From positions 36,698,942 through 36,762,941 of the forward strand of contig QCXZ01000001.1 of the NCBI GenBank assembly GCA_025024175.1: a DNA stretch of 64,000 nucleotides, in the 5' to 3' direction. A program made the translations under genes and the position numbers. Numbering within the stretch: position 1 is the stretch's first letter; each line of letters starts with the position of its first letter. Source of the DNA: Rhyzopertha dominica (Eukaryota; Arthropoda; Insecta; Coleoptera; Bostrichidae). Shown piece by piece: positions 23,183-33,344 of the stretch. The notes under the pieces were generated by a model. The model was not told the origin of the DNA. It made no database searches and worked only from the letters and a program-made list of their open reading frames with translations.

Positions 23183-23560
23183 ATGTATGGAAAACAAAAC
23201 AAGTGTTTTTTTACATGGTTATAAAAGTACTTCAGTCAGTACAGCTAACAAAATTTTTGTAACCGTTCCTCGATATTATCAACGTATGAACAAGTTGTTT
23301 AAGGCCCCTTGACGTAATACGCCGAAATCGCAAAGTTTGTTTTTCTGTTGTGAAGATCATCTTAATTCTTACTGTAAGTTTTATTATTCTTTTTGGGGTT
23401 ATAAGTGTTTACCATTCAATTTCCATTTTGTTACAGCTTGAAGAGATTTAAGTTTAAAGTTGATAGAGGGAAATGTTATAATAAAGAACGACGTTGTTCC
23501 CCATATATTCGACTGTTAGCCAGACCGGAAACGAGCCGCAAGAGCTCCTAATCTCCGCGT
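23183..23560 (+). pseudogene. Degenerate THAP-domain gene fragment
   Basis: Plus strand. About 23190-23373 reads a THAP core with stops: ANKIFVTVPRYYQRMNKLFK, then PKSQSLFFCCEDHLN. A 63-bp intron-like gap (23374-23436, GTAAGT to TTGTTACAG) is followed by coding-like sequence with VVPHIFDC and PDRKRAAR. The stops make it a pseudogene of a THAP protein, probably transposon-derived. It is unrelated in sequence to the two THAP fragments at the left of the window. Confidence 0.55.
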
Positions 23561-24094
23561 GTTGAACCGCTTGTCGCTGTACACAAATTCCATAACAATG
23601 AACTTGCCTTCAGAAGTCATAACTTATAAGTAATTAACTTTTTCTTGGCGTATTTTAATTCGCTTGTCACANAATGAACGCAAACAACAAACTGATAAAT
23701 TGTTGGGCTGAGGCTGACGCGTGACCCCAGATGTAAACAAGCGGCCATTTACAAGACACCTGACGTCACGGCCAGTATGTTCGCGTTTTGGCGGTCCCTT
23801 TAAATATTCACATCTTTAATATTAAAAATACACCTAACGATCCATTTTTTCGAAGTTATAAGCTGTCACAGCTGTTTTGTGGAATAGATGCTACCTATTA
23901 ATATGCAATTTAATAAAATATAAATACATGCCAAATACCCAATTGTCTATCCGATGGAAACTGTCGACAATTGCACATCTAGATGTAAAGTCACTAACTA
24001 TAGGTTACGGAAATATATGTCAAAATGACACCACCCTGTATACTTCATCTGCTATAAACTACAAAGTACACTTTCTCACCTAAATCGTTTCCAA

Positions 24095-24480
24095 GAAACA
24101 ATACTGAATGAGCGATTTATCCAAGTATGTACCTCTGAACAGTCTCGTAAGAATTCAAAAAGGTTTATCCAATACTGGGCATTCTCTTCTCGTAAAATTG
24201 ACCACCACGATTCTATACGTTGGTTAGCAGTGTTTCTATCGTTTATATGGGCTGGTCTATTTATTTTCTTTTTTAAATAGATCACAAAATGTTGTTTGCA
24301 AGCCTTCTACTGCGCTATTCTCAGTACCACAGTCGCTGCGAATAATGACAGGACAACCACCCAAGACTTAAGTGCATTTAAATAATAGTTTGCAATGATC
24401 TTTGAATCGCTGGAAGTCATACTTGCTCTAAGTCATATTAAATGCCGCGAGAAACCTCTATACATCCGTTAATACATATG
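24095..24480 (-). pseudogene. Degenerate integrase-like (DDE) transposase fragment
   Basis: Minus strand, in order: GFSRHLI and ASMTSSDSKIIANYYLNALK (about 24375-24460), then IRSDCGTENSAVEGLQ (about 24300-24350), and after a frameshift NTANQRIESWWSILREENAQ and YWINLFEFLRD (24120-24240). This is the integrase-core family with D-GTEN and NQRIE-WWS motifs seen in animal transposons. Frameshifts and stops show it is dead. Confidence 0.6.
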
Positions 24481-24665
24481 CCGTAAAATTTCCACTTGCT
24501 GCAATCCCATGTTTAAATACTGATTTATTAATACATCGATTCGAACCATAATGATGGACTCCACTGTATTTTTTCAAACTCGTACGTTCATCTGTACAGA
24601 TTATCAAAAATTGTCAATCTGATCGGCAATTGTCGAACGGCTCGACAATTGTCGGTCGGGTAGAG

Positions 24666-25409
24666 AATGGGGTATAAGACACTTTTCTGGAAAAATATGT
24701 TTTGTGAAGCTAAAGGTATGCTAATGCTAATTCCAAAATATTTCTTTCGTCTGTGGAGTTTTAATGCCCTAAAAAAATTATTGTAAATTGGCGGGAGACA
24801 ACGCCCCTTTTTAAACTCGGCCAGTACATACGTCATCATGACGTATGTACTGGTCGAACGTTTGACAACAGAGAAAGGCAATCAGCTGACGGACCTGCCC
24901 GTAACCAATGACAAATGACAGCATGACAGTGTAAGACGAAAGTGCACGTGTTTGTGTTTGGTTATGTATAGTACTCGCAGATTTTGCTATTTGTTATTTG
25001 ATGTTGTGATCAATACGCGATAAGCTGCTCGAATCAGTCTTTATGCTTCCTGATGATATTTTGCCTACAAACTGACAAATGGTATTAATACACCCAGTTT
25101 TCGACAACTCTAAAGTACCCATTAGTTTAGGTTATGTTTACATAAACATATGATCATGTAAATAAACTTGGCAAGGACATACAATGATGCCAAGTGTGCA
25201 ACAGACTGAATACGATTGGCTGGAAAGAAGCGCGAATTCGGCAAGTCATTGAAACCAGGACGAACGGACCCTTCAGATTTGTAATTGTTATAAACTATTC
25301 GTATGTAATTTTTTTAAATAACTGATGGTTGTATTAGGATAGTAGAGCAAAATAGAAACATTGTAAGTGATTGTCTTATTCAGTTTCAATAGTTGTCTTA
25401 TACCCCATT
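24666..25409. mobile_element. Candidate element with 16-bp terminal inverted repeats
   Basis: AATGGGGTATAAGACA (24666-24681) and its exact complement (25394-25409) lie 712 bp apart. The interior is non-coding and includes a 33-bp palindrome. I could not find a target duplication, so it could be coincidence or an older arrangement. Confidence 0.4.
24821..24853. repeat. 33-bp perfect palindrome with CRE-like cores
   Basis: CCAGTACATACGTCAT, one C, then ATGACGTATGTACTGG: 16-bp arms with a 1-base centre. Each arm contains TGACGTAT. Arms this close form a cruciform or a dimeric binding site. Confidence 0.8.
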
Positions 25410-25627
25410 GGCGTAAATAAAATATTTTGTTGTTGGCCCTGATATGATAACTTATTTGATTATATAATGAAAACCATAAAATTAAGTTTAAAACTAGCCA
25501 TCATTCGCTAAATTCGGTTAAACCGTACTTGAGTCATGCATTTTGAAGATTTAAAACTTCTATCCCTCTTGCTGTCGTCATAGAACTAGAAAACAAATAT
25601 TAAAACAAAATTGATTAAGAAATAAAT

Positions 25628-25886
25628 TAGATTATAATGAGATGGTGAATGCTTTCAGCGTCCATAATACAAAATAATATTTTCTCGGAAAGATCGCTGT
25701 CTCTTGAAAACACTGACAAAAGGTTATTAGTTTGACGTTTCGATTATACCTGTAATCTTTGTCAAAGACGAAGAACCTCTAAATTTGCCTGACACAAGTT
25801 CAAACGTCAGACTAATAACTTTTTGTCAGTGTTTTCAAGAGACAGCAATCTTTCCGAGAAAATATTATCTTAGATTATAATGAGAT
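25628..25886. mobile_element. Foldback element with 16-bp flanking direct repeats
   Basis: Arms 25674-25740 and 25803-25868 are ~65-bp near-perfect inverted copies (ATAATATTTTCTCGGAAAGA..., GAGACAGC..., GACGTT...). TAGATTATAATGAGAT occurs at 25628-25643 and 25871-25886, which looks like a long target duplication. The inner GACGTTTCGATTATACC... motif recurs at about 46430. Confidence 0.7.
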
Positions 25887-26639
25887 TATTTTAAACCAAC
25901 ATTGTGTTGCAACTTTCGGAGAAAGAAACGATTCCTTTATGTCGTATTAAATGTGCCAACTAGAGACAAAGTTACGTATTTCATAATATTTTAAATAAAA
26001 TTTGAGCGGCCACATTATTTATTTAAACAAATTTACCGCAAGATTCTAGCACTATTATCTCCAAGATATAGCCGCTGTCCAGCCTTAACTGATCACCCTG
26101 TATATGTATAATCTGTCATATGTTACCTATATGAGTTTACTATCCTGGCTAATATAAGATCTTTGTGGTCATTCATTCAATGTCTCAGGAAAGATAATAA
26201 TTTACCAAACGGCGATGATTTACGGCTATACATTCCTGTCTACCGTTAAATATATTACTGATGCATTAGGAAGGTATTTCCAATCATGATATGTTGAAGT
26301 TATCTATATTTTCGTATCAATTTATTTACATTCAAATATTTTTGTCAGTTAGGACAATCATAGTTGTTGTCAATGTAGAGAAACAATACAAAAACGTCAT
26401 TTTTGCCATCAAAGCTTTTTAATCCCATTTATAAAGCATAATATAAGTACATCTTTAAAATTAAATCACTCAAAGTAAGTTCTATATGGCAGATAATTCA
26501 ACATGGTAGCAGAGCGTGGTCCGTTTGAAGAATTTTGTGATTGCTTTTAAAGTTGTATTGTTTACGAGTATTTGGCAACTTATGAGTAAAATGGATGCTA
26601 GTAAGATGCAGATTGGTCTTTTGGAAGGAAAGTCTAGCT

Positions 26640-27150
26640 CAGAGGCTCCTAAACTTTTTTGTCTTTGCATGCTTTTTGGTTTTGGGTAGACCCCCTGTTT
26701 AGCTAATATTCAATTTTTACAAGTTCATCAATTTCAGATGTGTGTTTTACAGCTGGTATAGTGCTACTCACTTTGAAGGATTTAAATTTTAAACTGCGGT
26801 AAAGTGTAACGTAAAAAACACGTTAAGTTTAAAACATTTATTAATTAAACTAAAATTGAAACAAACCAAATTAATATATAATATCTGTTACATAATATAA
26901 CTAAATAATAAATAAACACTTTTAGTGGGAGAAGCGAACCTGATGCTTTAATAATACATTTTCAACATTTGGTTCCCAATTAGTTAGGTTTAATCTCGAA
27001 TCTCTTCGGTTAGCGATGTGTTTCTTTTTTTGTTACGAGATTGGTAACCAAGCTGAAACCCATTTCACTAGGCATGAGGATGAAAAAGCAATTAAAAATT
27101 TTCTCACGATATTCCATGCTACGCTATAAGTAAACAGATATATACTTATT
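26640..27150 (-). mobile_element. hAT (Buster-type) remnant inside copia gag
   Basis: The minus strand from about 27150 to the stop at 26932-26934 reads the C-terminal dimerisation region of ZBED5/Buster hAT transposases with changes: VRKFLIAFSSSCLVKWVSAW, then KKKHIANRRDSRLNLTN, and KHQVRFSH-stop. CAGAGGCTCCTAAACTTTTT at 26640 resembles a Buster terminus, exactly where copia gag breaks off. The far end could not be placed. Confidence 0.55.
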
Positions 27151-28229
27151 TTTAAAGCCAGAATAGCTGATATCCGTTTCTAAACTGTACTTAAATTCAT
27201 TAGAATGTATGTCTATGCTATTTGTCTGCACCGCAACCAATCACAGATTTCGATATAATTATAGTTCATCAGTGTAGTTTAGGTCTAGTTCAGACAGCAT
27301 AATATATAACTGGTTTTGCCTGTATACCAAACGTTTATTGGTATGTATCTGGGTACTTAAGTTCTTTGTCAGTGCTTATTCCAATCAAATCGTCTTGTAT
27401 TATGACATTTGTTTCTTCAGTGTCACCATATGGATTTATTATCCACTGTGGTATTGCCGTAGAAAAAAATCCCGACCTACTTACATGAGATCCACTATCC
27501 TGAACGTGAACCCCAATTTACATCTCATGGACCCCCTTATTTCATTTATCGTTGATATGGACATCCATAGTTTACCGTCTACCCCCGAGGGTCGATGTAC
27601 ACCACTTTTGGTCTATATGGAAATTAAAATTTAATATCTTTTTGCGTTGTGTTCAGGGAGGAAGTAAGTTGAGGGTAAATTAATTTATTCTTTGCCATTA
27701 TCTACTGGAAGCACAAAAGAGCTGAAAGATACACAATAAAGGGTTAGCTACCTTTACTCAGCTAGATAATAAAGTAGATGTGTTACCGTTGCTTTACTTT
27801 AAATATGCCACAAGAGTAATGAGATTCACTACTGCGAGAGAAATGTAGCTAGAGCTTTATAGATTGTACGATGGTGAAAGTGAGAAGACTTGTGATTTAT
27901 GTATGGAGTGTTTTCGTTACAAAAATGAAAATTTTAGTGATATGGCGACACACATTTCAAAGGTGGAGTAAATTGCTGACTGAAATGTCCAAAGTTGTTA
28001 CTGGTAAAAATTGTAATTGTGATTTACTGGATTTACTATTAATGTGCAAAATACCGGGAGCTTTACCAGATGAATATTTTTCTTTCAAGTCAAATTTGAG
28101 AAGTTGACTAGTCAACTGTATGCTTTTGAAAAAGCATGAATGTCATCCGAAAATTCTAGCAGTAAGTGGTAAGAAATTCAATAAATTTCCGAACAAAAAT
28201 AGAAAATCCTGCACGAAAAAACACAGCTG

Positions 28230-28890
28230 GATCATGAAACGTATATTTTAAAAAATTGCAATAAAGTCGTTCCATATATAACACGTTGCCATGGCGTTGG
28301 CAGTAATGTAATGTTAAATACGCAATTTTTCTCAAAATGCTTCAGCAGTTGGAACAAATATGCTGTTGCAGGGCTTTTATCCAAGTCAATAAATCGGACT
28401 TCATGAAATTCTCCTTTCCACTGAAGGAACAGAAAGAAATCTGGAGGATTCATGTCACGGTTGCACGGGGGATGTGGGAGGATTTCACAGCCGTTCTTCT
28501 AGCAAACACCTGACTGACATTACTATATGCGATCAAGTGTTATCGTGCAGGACGATTACGCTGCCGTCTTTCATATCTCGTCTATTGCTTGTTTGCCCAT
28601 GCGGTCTTCTTCCATTATTGTAGCCACAATAGCAGTATGAGGTCCCCAATTTCTGCGGTCGTCTTTAACACTAGTCCAACGCTCTGGGACGCTTACTCCA
28701 TCAAGATGTTAATGAACTATCCTCACACGATTCCTGACAACCTTTTTGTAATGCACCGTGAATTTCGGTAACTGTTTTTTCGCGCAGTGTTTGAATTTTG
28801 ATATACACACATTAATCCGCTACAGTGACGCGTTCCATTGTATCAAACTAACCCGATTTGAGAATTTTTTACACATAAACTAAGTGAACT
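28230..28890 (-). pseudogene. Mariner-like transposase fossil nested in copia
   Basis: Minus strand. IQTLREKTVTEIHGALQKGC (about 28740-28800) resembles the HTH start; then GSVIVLHDNT-SH (second catalytic D, about 28530-28565), and MNPPDFFLFLQWKGEFHEV (about 28395-28453), matching the SPDL-P-DFFLF-LK block around the last catalytic acid. Several frameshifts. Short: the first third of the protein is mostly lost. Confidence 0.55.
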
Positions 28891-29999
28891 ACCCGCGTTC
28901 TATATATGTATAGCTAAATAATGTCCCAATGACAAACTTTTATAATTTGTGACAGTACTTGTCTTTTCACTATCGCCAGTTCAGGCATTATTCCTGAAGA
29001 ATCCAGTTGCAAGTGTAATAAAGTTTCACTTTTAGCAATTTCATCTTCAGTTCTCTTTGCTACAGTTGATGAAGAAAAGTGGTATGTAGATAACGGTGCA
29101 ACTGACCATATTTGCAATAGAAAAAGATCTATTTAAGTTCTACAAATCATTTCTTGATGAGCGTACAATGACGACAGCTAATGGTGATAAAGTTCGAGCT
29201 TTAGGAAAAGGGACCACAACGGTAGAATCAACTGTTGATAAAAAAAACAATGTATTAGACTTAATTGATGCATGGTGTATTCCAAAAATTAAGAATTTGT
29301 TTTCTGTCATACCGGCCTAGGATCGATATTCAAGTAGTAAGTTTAGTTCACATACTGAATTATGTTACCTGCAAAAAAATGTTTTGCCTGACAACTAACC
29401 TGAGCTAAACCATATAGTAAATACATACAATTATATAATGAAAGATTGGGTCATCAGAACAAGAGACATATTAAGTAGATTTTAAAGATAGTAGTTTATT
29501 GAAGTACCACTTGACAGATAATATGCGAAGGATGTGTATATGGAAAGGCACATGTCTTGAAATTTAGTACTCGAGATAGCTACAGCACCAGGAGAGCTCT
29601 TTAATTCATACGTATGTGGATCTTTTGAGAAATCTCAGCGAGGATATCAATACTCTTCTTTTCAATGATGATTTTGGTAGATTTCGATGTTTATTTAATA
29701 AAGAAAAAATCAAATGTCGAAATACAATTAAAACACTTCGCTGAGATTCAAATTGCTGCACATACAGTTAAAGAGCTTTTGACTGATAATGGACGAGAAT
29801 TCCGTAGTCAACAAGTCAAGAGAACTCTAAACCAGTATATTATTCGTCATCGACTTACAATGCCTTATTCGCATCAGGTAAATAGTTGTGCAGAATGGGA
29901 CAACAGAACTATTAATGGAAACTGTTACATAGGTCGATAATGCATGCAAGAGATACATCTTAAGTAGGTCAAACATTTTTAGCATAAGCATCAGATGTC

Positions 30000-30230
30000 C
30001 TTATTATTATTTATTTTCGGATGACAGGAACACAAGGCAATAAATACATAAAAGTACCTACATGTAAAAAATTATAGAATTTTGATGGTAAACAACCAAG
30101 TTTTAGCTTCTGCAGACCATTCGTGAATTTTGATGAAGCTCTTCGGTAAGATGTTTTACAGTTTCCTCCAGTTGGTCACATCAACAATATAGATTTTCCA
30201 CACTAAGTATTCCACTAAAATGTGTAGCCA
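30000..30230 (+). repeat. Dispersed repeat, related to 56628-56830
   Basis: Same order of words in both: ATGACAGGAA, CAATAAA, GAATTTTGATG-AG/AATTTTAATGAAG, TCTTCG, CACAT-AACAATAT-GATTTTCCACA. About two-thirds identical by eye. This copy interrupts the copia integrase region. Confidence 0.55.
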
Positions 30231-31834
30231 ATTAGTTTTGATTGAATGTGAGTTTTCTTTGAAATGTTTAATTGACGTTCTCAAATTTTGATCAATTAGC
30301 AAAACTTCAGCAGAACTTCACAAACCTACAAAATAAAAGCATGACCGATAGGATCTTTGGTCGTCCAAGTGTCGGTGATTTCTGGGTGGCAAGAAACTAT
30401 CCATACAATAGGCCAAAATCAGAGAGATTTGGCTACCGACACCTGTCAAGGTGTTTGCACATTATAGTAAATAAAGAAACCCAAATTGACTCATATGAGA
30501 GTAATCGCATGTATATGTTATCTGCATGTTCCAAAGCAAAATAGACAGAAGCTTGATAAAAAAGCTAAAAAGGGCACATTGGGATATGATGGAGATGACG
30601 GTTATCGTGTGTGGCGCCAAGACGAAAGGGACGCAGTTAGGTCTAGAGACGTGATCTTTCATGAAAAACAATTTTCAGTACCTGCAAGCGCGGCCGCCAG
30701 AACAAAATTTAAGTGCAAATATTTTTTAGCGCTAGTAGTTATCGAGATCAGCTTGAAGATGTCGTATATTCCATGTGTTTTACTCCAACAATGCGGACTT
30801 TATCAAATCGCATGGACGAATAGTGATTGACCATAAACTGCAGTGGCCACACCGTTATAGAGATACTCTTAAATAACAACAATGTTATAGTGTAGAAATT
30901 AAAATAGGACAAATTAATGTAGGACGCAGTGCGGTTGTAATGCATGAACTGCGTAAAGTAGCAAAAGAGTTACAATTAGACATTTTGTGTGTGCAGGAGC
31001 CGTACACAAAGGATGGTATCCTTCCTGGTATGCCGGTGCAGACAAATAATGTCGGGTCGGAATCCCATGGCAGCTACTATCGTACTAAATAGTAAAATAA
31101 CAGTGATATCGGACACTGAGCCGCGCTCGGCTATCGAGATCTCAGTTGCCCCCCCCCAGTTGACGGCGATTATAAACTGCCACGTTGACATTAGCGCTTT
31201 CCTTTCTGAGTTCAAGCTAGGAACCTAGCCACCCCAGTCGACCCTTTCCGGTAACAACAGTGACCGTAGTAAGACAACACACAGATGAGCATTGTGTATG
31301 CGCGGAGATTATTTCGGCGGGTTGCAGACTGGTGCTTGTCAACCACTACTACCAGTTTGCTGATCCAGTGGAGGTTCATCTGGTTAAGACCAGAAACATA
31401 GTGCGCGAATTGGGCGAAAGAGCTGTGCTCATCGCAGCGGATGTTAATTCTAAGTCCGCTCTTTGGCACAGCAACAGAACGGACGACAGGGGTATGGAGG
31501 TGGAATTGAGGGTTGCAGAGGCTGGACTTGAAGTGTTGAACAGACCCATCACGGCACCTACATACCGCGGAGGGCTCGCGGGCATTCTAACATTGACTTG
31601 GCTATTATTGCGTTAGCAGAAATTGCTGAAAGAGTGAAAAACTGGACAGTGACAGATGGACTGGTGTCGAGCGACCATAACTTCATACATATGTGCCTAA
31701 GAAAAGATATAGAGAACACAGCTGCACTACATAATTCCATAAAGAAGTACAACTTGAGAAGAGCCAATTGGGATCTTCTCAGACAAAAGTACCTAGAGCA
31801 GCCGCCCATCGCATTGGAAAGGGTGGATGATATG

Positions 31835-32018
31835 TGTTGTAACTTTTGAATAAAACACTGGCTAATCTCATGTAATAATGGTCTGCATTTTATTTTTATA
31901 ATTAATTGACATCAACTGTCAAGGAAAAAACATACGTACTTGTTTTTTGTATAACATAAGCGTGCCATGTTACCCAGTGGATAGAAAATACATGTAAACA
32001 TAACTAAATGATACAACA
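31835..32018 (-). repeat. Gypsy 3' LTR
   Basis: 184 bp, TG...CA ends, next to the polypurine tract. Same sequence as the other LTR by eye. Confidence 0.95.
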
Positions 32019-32125
32019 ATTCTCCCCCACTTAAATAAGTCCTTTTCGCGTTGACACAATTGAACACTTGGCAAAAAACCAAAAAGACAAAACACGGAAA
32101 CACTTTTGTACTAATGTTTTTAATG

Positions 32126-33344
32126 TTACTGCACATAGTCCTGAAGATATCTCGGCGGTCTTCGAACACGTTGTGGGCTTTGCACTGGCTCTGCTTCAGG
32201 TATGGTGTTGTCGTCCACGGGCCTTGGAGGATGATCTTCCACTGGAACACGGTTTGGTCGGAAAACCGGAACGTAAGGGTCGAAAACTTGCCAAGGCTTT
32301 GGTTCCTGGTCGGTTTCTGGTACATCTGGGGCAAATGAGACTTGTTTCTTCTGAATATCAGTTTTTTGAAGTTGGTTGATGTGTCGTTTTATTGATCTGC
32401 CTTCGTCAAGTTGAATAATGTAGTGTAACATACCCAACCGTTTCTTTACTGTGCCATATTTNCACATTCTTTTGTNATTGATGTAAAAACTGGCTTGTAC
32501 TCTCTCCCCCACTTGAAATTTGCGAGTGTTAGGTTTAACTTGCACGTTTTTTTCTTGATGATAAGGTCGAAAAGCATCAAGTCTAGTTCGGATTTGGCGA
32601 TTCAGGTACAGTTCTGCTGGAGTTTTACCACAAGCTAACGGCGTCGCTCGATATCGAAAAAGGATCTTTCTAACCTTCTTGTACATTGAAATCGATTCGT
32701 TTTGCTTCGCACTTAGCCTGTGTTTCAGGGTTTGAACATTTCTCTCGGCTAAGCCATTTGTTGCTGGATGACCAGGAGCAATATATTTTTGAAAAATAGC
32801 GTTTTCTTTACAGTACGTCTTGAATATATCACTGGTAAATATTGCTGCATTGTCGGGCACCATCACGAAAGGAAAACCATGAATAGCAAAGATGTCATTC
32901 AAAAGTTCTATTGTATTATTCGAAGTTGGGGCATCCTTTATTACTTTGATCTCCGCCCATCTTGATTTTGCATCGACAACTATGAGGAAATTGTAGTCTT
33001 GAAATGGCCCGGCGTAATCAATATGAATGCGATCCCAGTTTGCTTTTGGTTGTTCCCAGTGATGTAATGGTACTTTTGCAGGATTTGATCTGGTTTGAGC
33101 GCAAGCTTCACAAGATCTAACTAGACGTTCTATGTCTTTATCTGTTTTTCCATGTACAATGTCTTCTTGCGAGCTCTTTCATTTTTGTGATTCCCACATG
33201 TGTCGAATGGAGTTCATTTAATACTTGCTTTTGGAGTGTTTTGGGTACTACAATGCGATTATTCTTGGAAAGTATTCCTACGTCTAGAACACAATCAAAG
33301 TATTCAGGTTTGTTTTGAAGTTGGTGTTTTAACTGGGCTAATTC
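32126..33344 (-). pseudogene. Gypsy integrase, separated from gag-pol by a stop and a frameshift
   Basis: After the TAG the frame continues with LNELHSTHVGITKMKELARR (H-x3-H half of the HHCC finger, about 33160-33220). A frameshift near 33165 then leads to DIERLVRSCEACAQT (CxxC) and the catalytic core: VVDAKSRWAEIKVIK, MVPDNAAIFTS, and PGHPATNGLAERNVQTLK with the last catalytic E (32750-32980). A GPY/F-like region and tail run to a stop at 32126. Two undetermined bases (32462, 32476) lie in the C-terminal part. With identical LTRs, these two breaks must be very recent or be assembly errors. Confidence 0.75.

Larger units (their letters stand above)
26504..30690 (+). mobile_element. Ty1/copia retrotransposon remains, broken by later insertions
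   Basis: An LTR edge ending TTCAACA at 26503 is followed by TGGTAGCAGAGCG, an initiator-Met-tRNA-type primer-binding site. Pieces in order on the plus strand: gag start (about 26584-26639, MSKMDASKMQIGLLEGKS), gag (about 27900-28105, MCKIPGALPDEYFSFKSNLR), protease-like VDNGATDHIC (about 29090), integrase core LLTDNGREFRS and MPYSHQVNSCAEW (29770-29900), and CICYLHVPKQNRQKLDKKAK with DVIFHEK (30510-30670). Stops and frameshifts abound. No RT or 3' LTR is left; the R1-like element begins about 200 bp after the last copia piece. Insertions at about 26640 (hAT), 28230 (mariner) and 29945-30260 split it. Confidence 0.7.

Noticed and set aside
31912..32379. Open frames over the Gypsy 3' end on both strands
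   Set aside because: Shadows of the integrase C-terminus and LTR.
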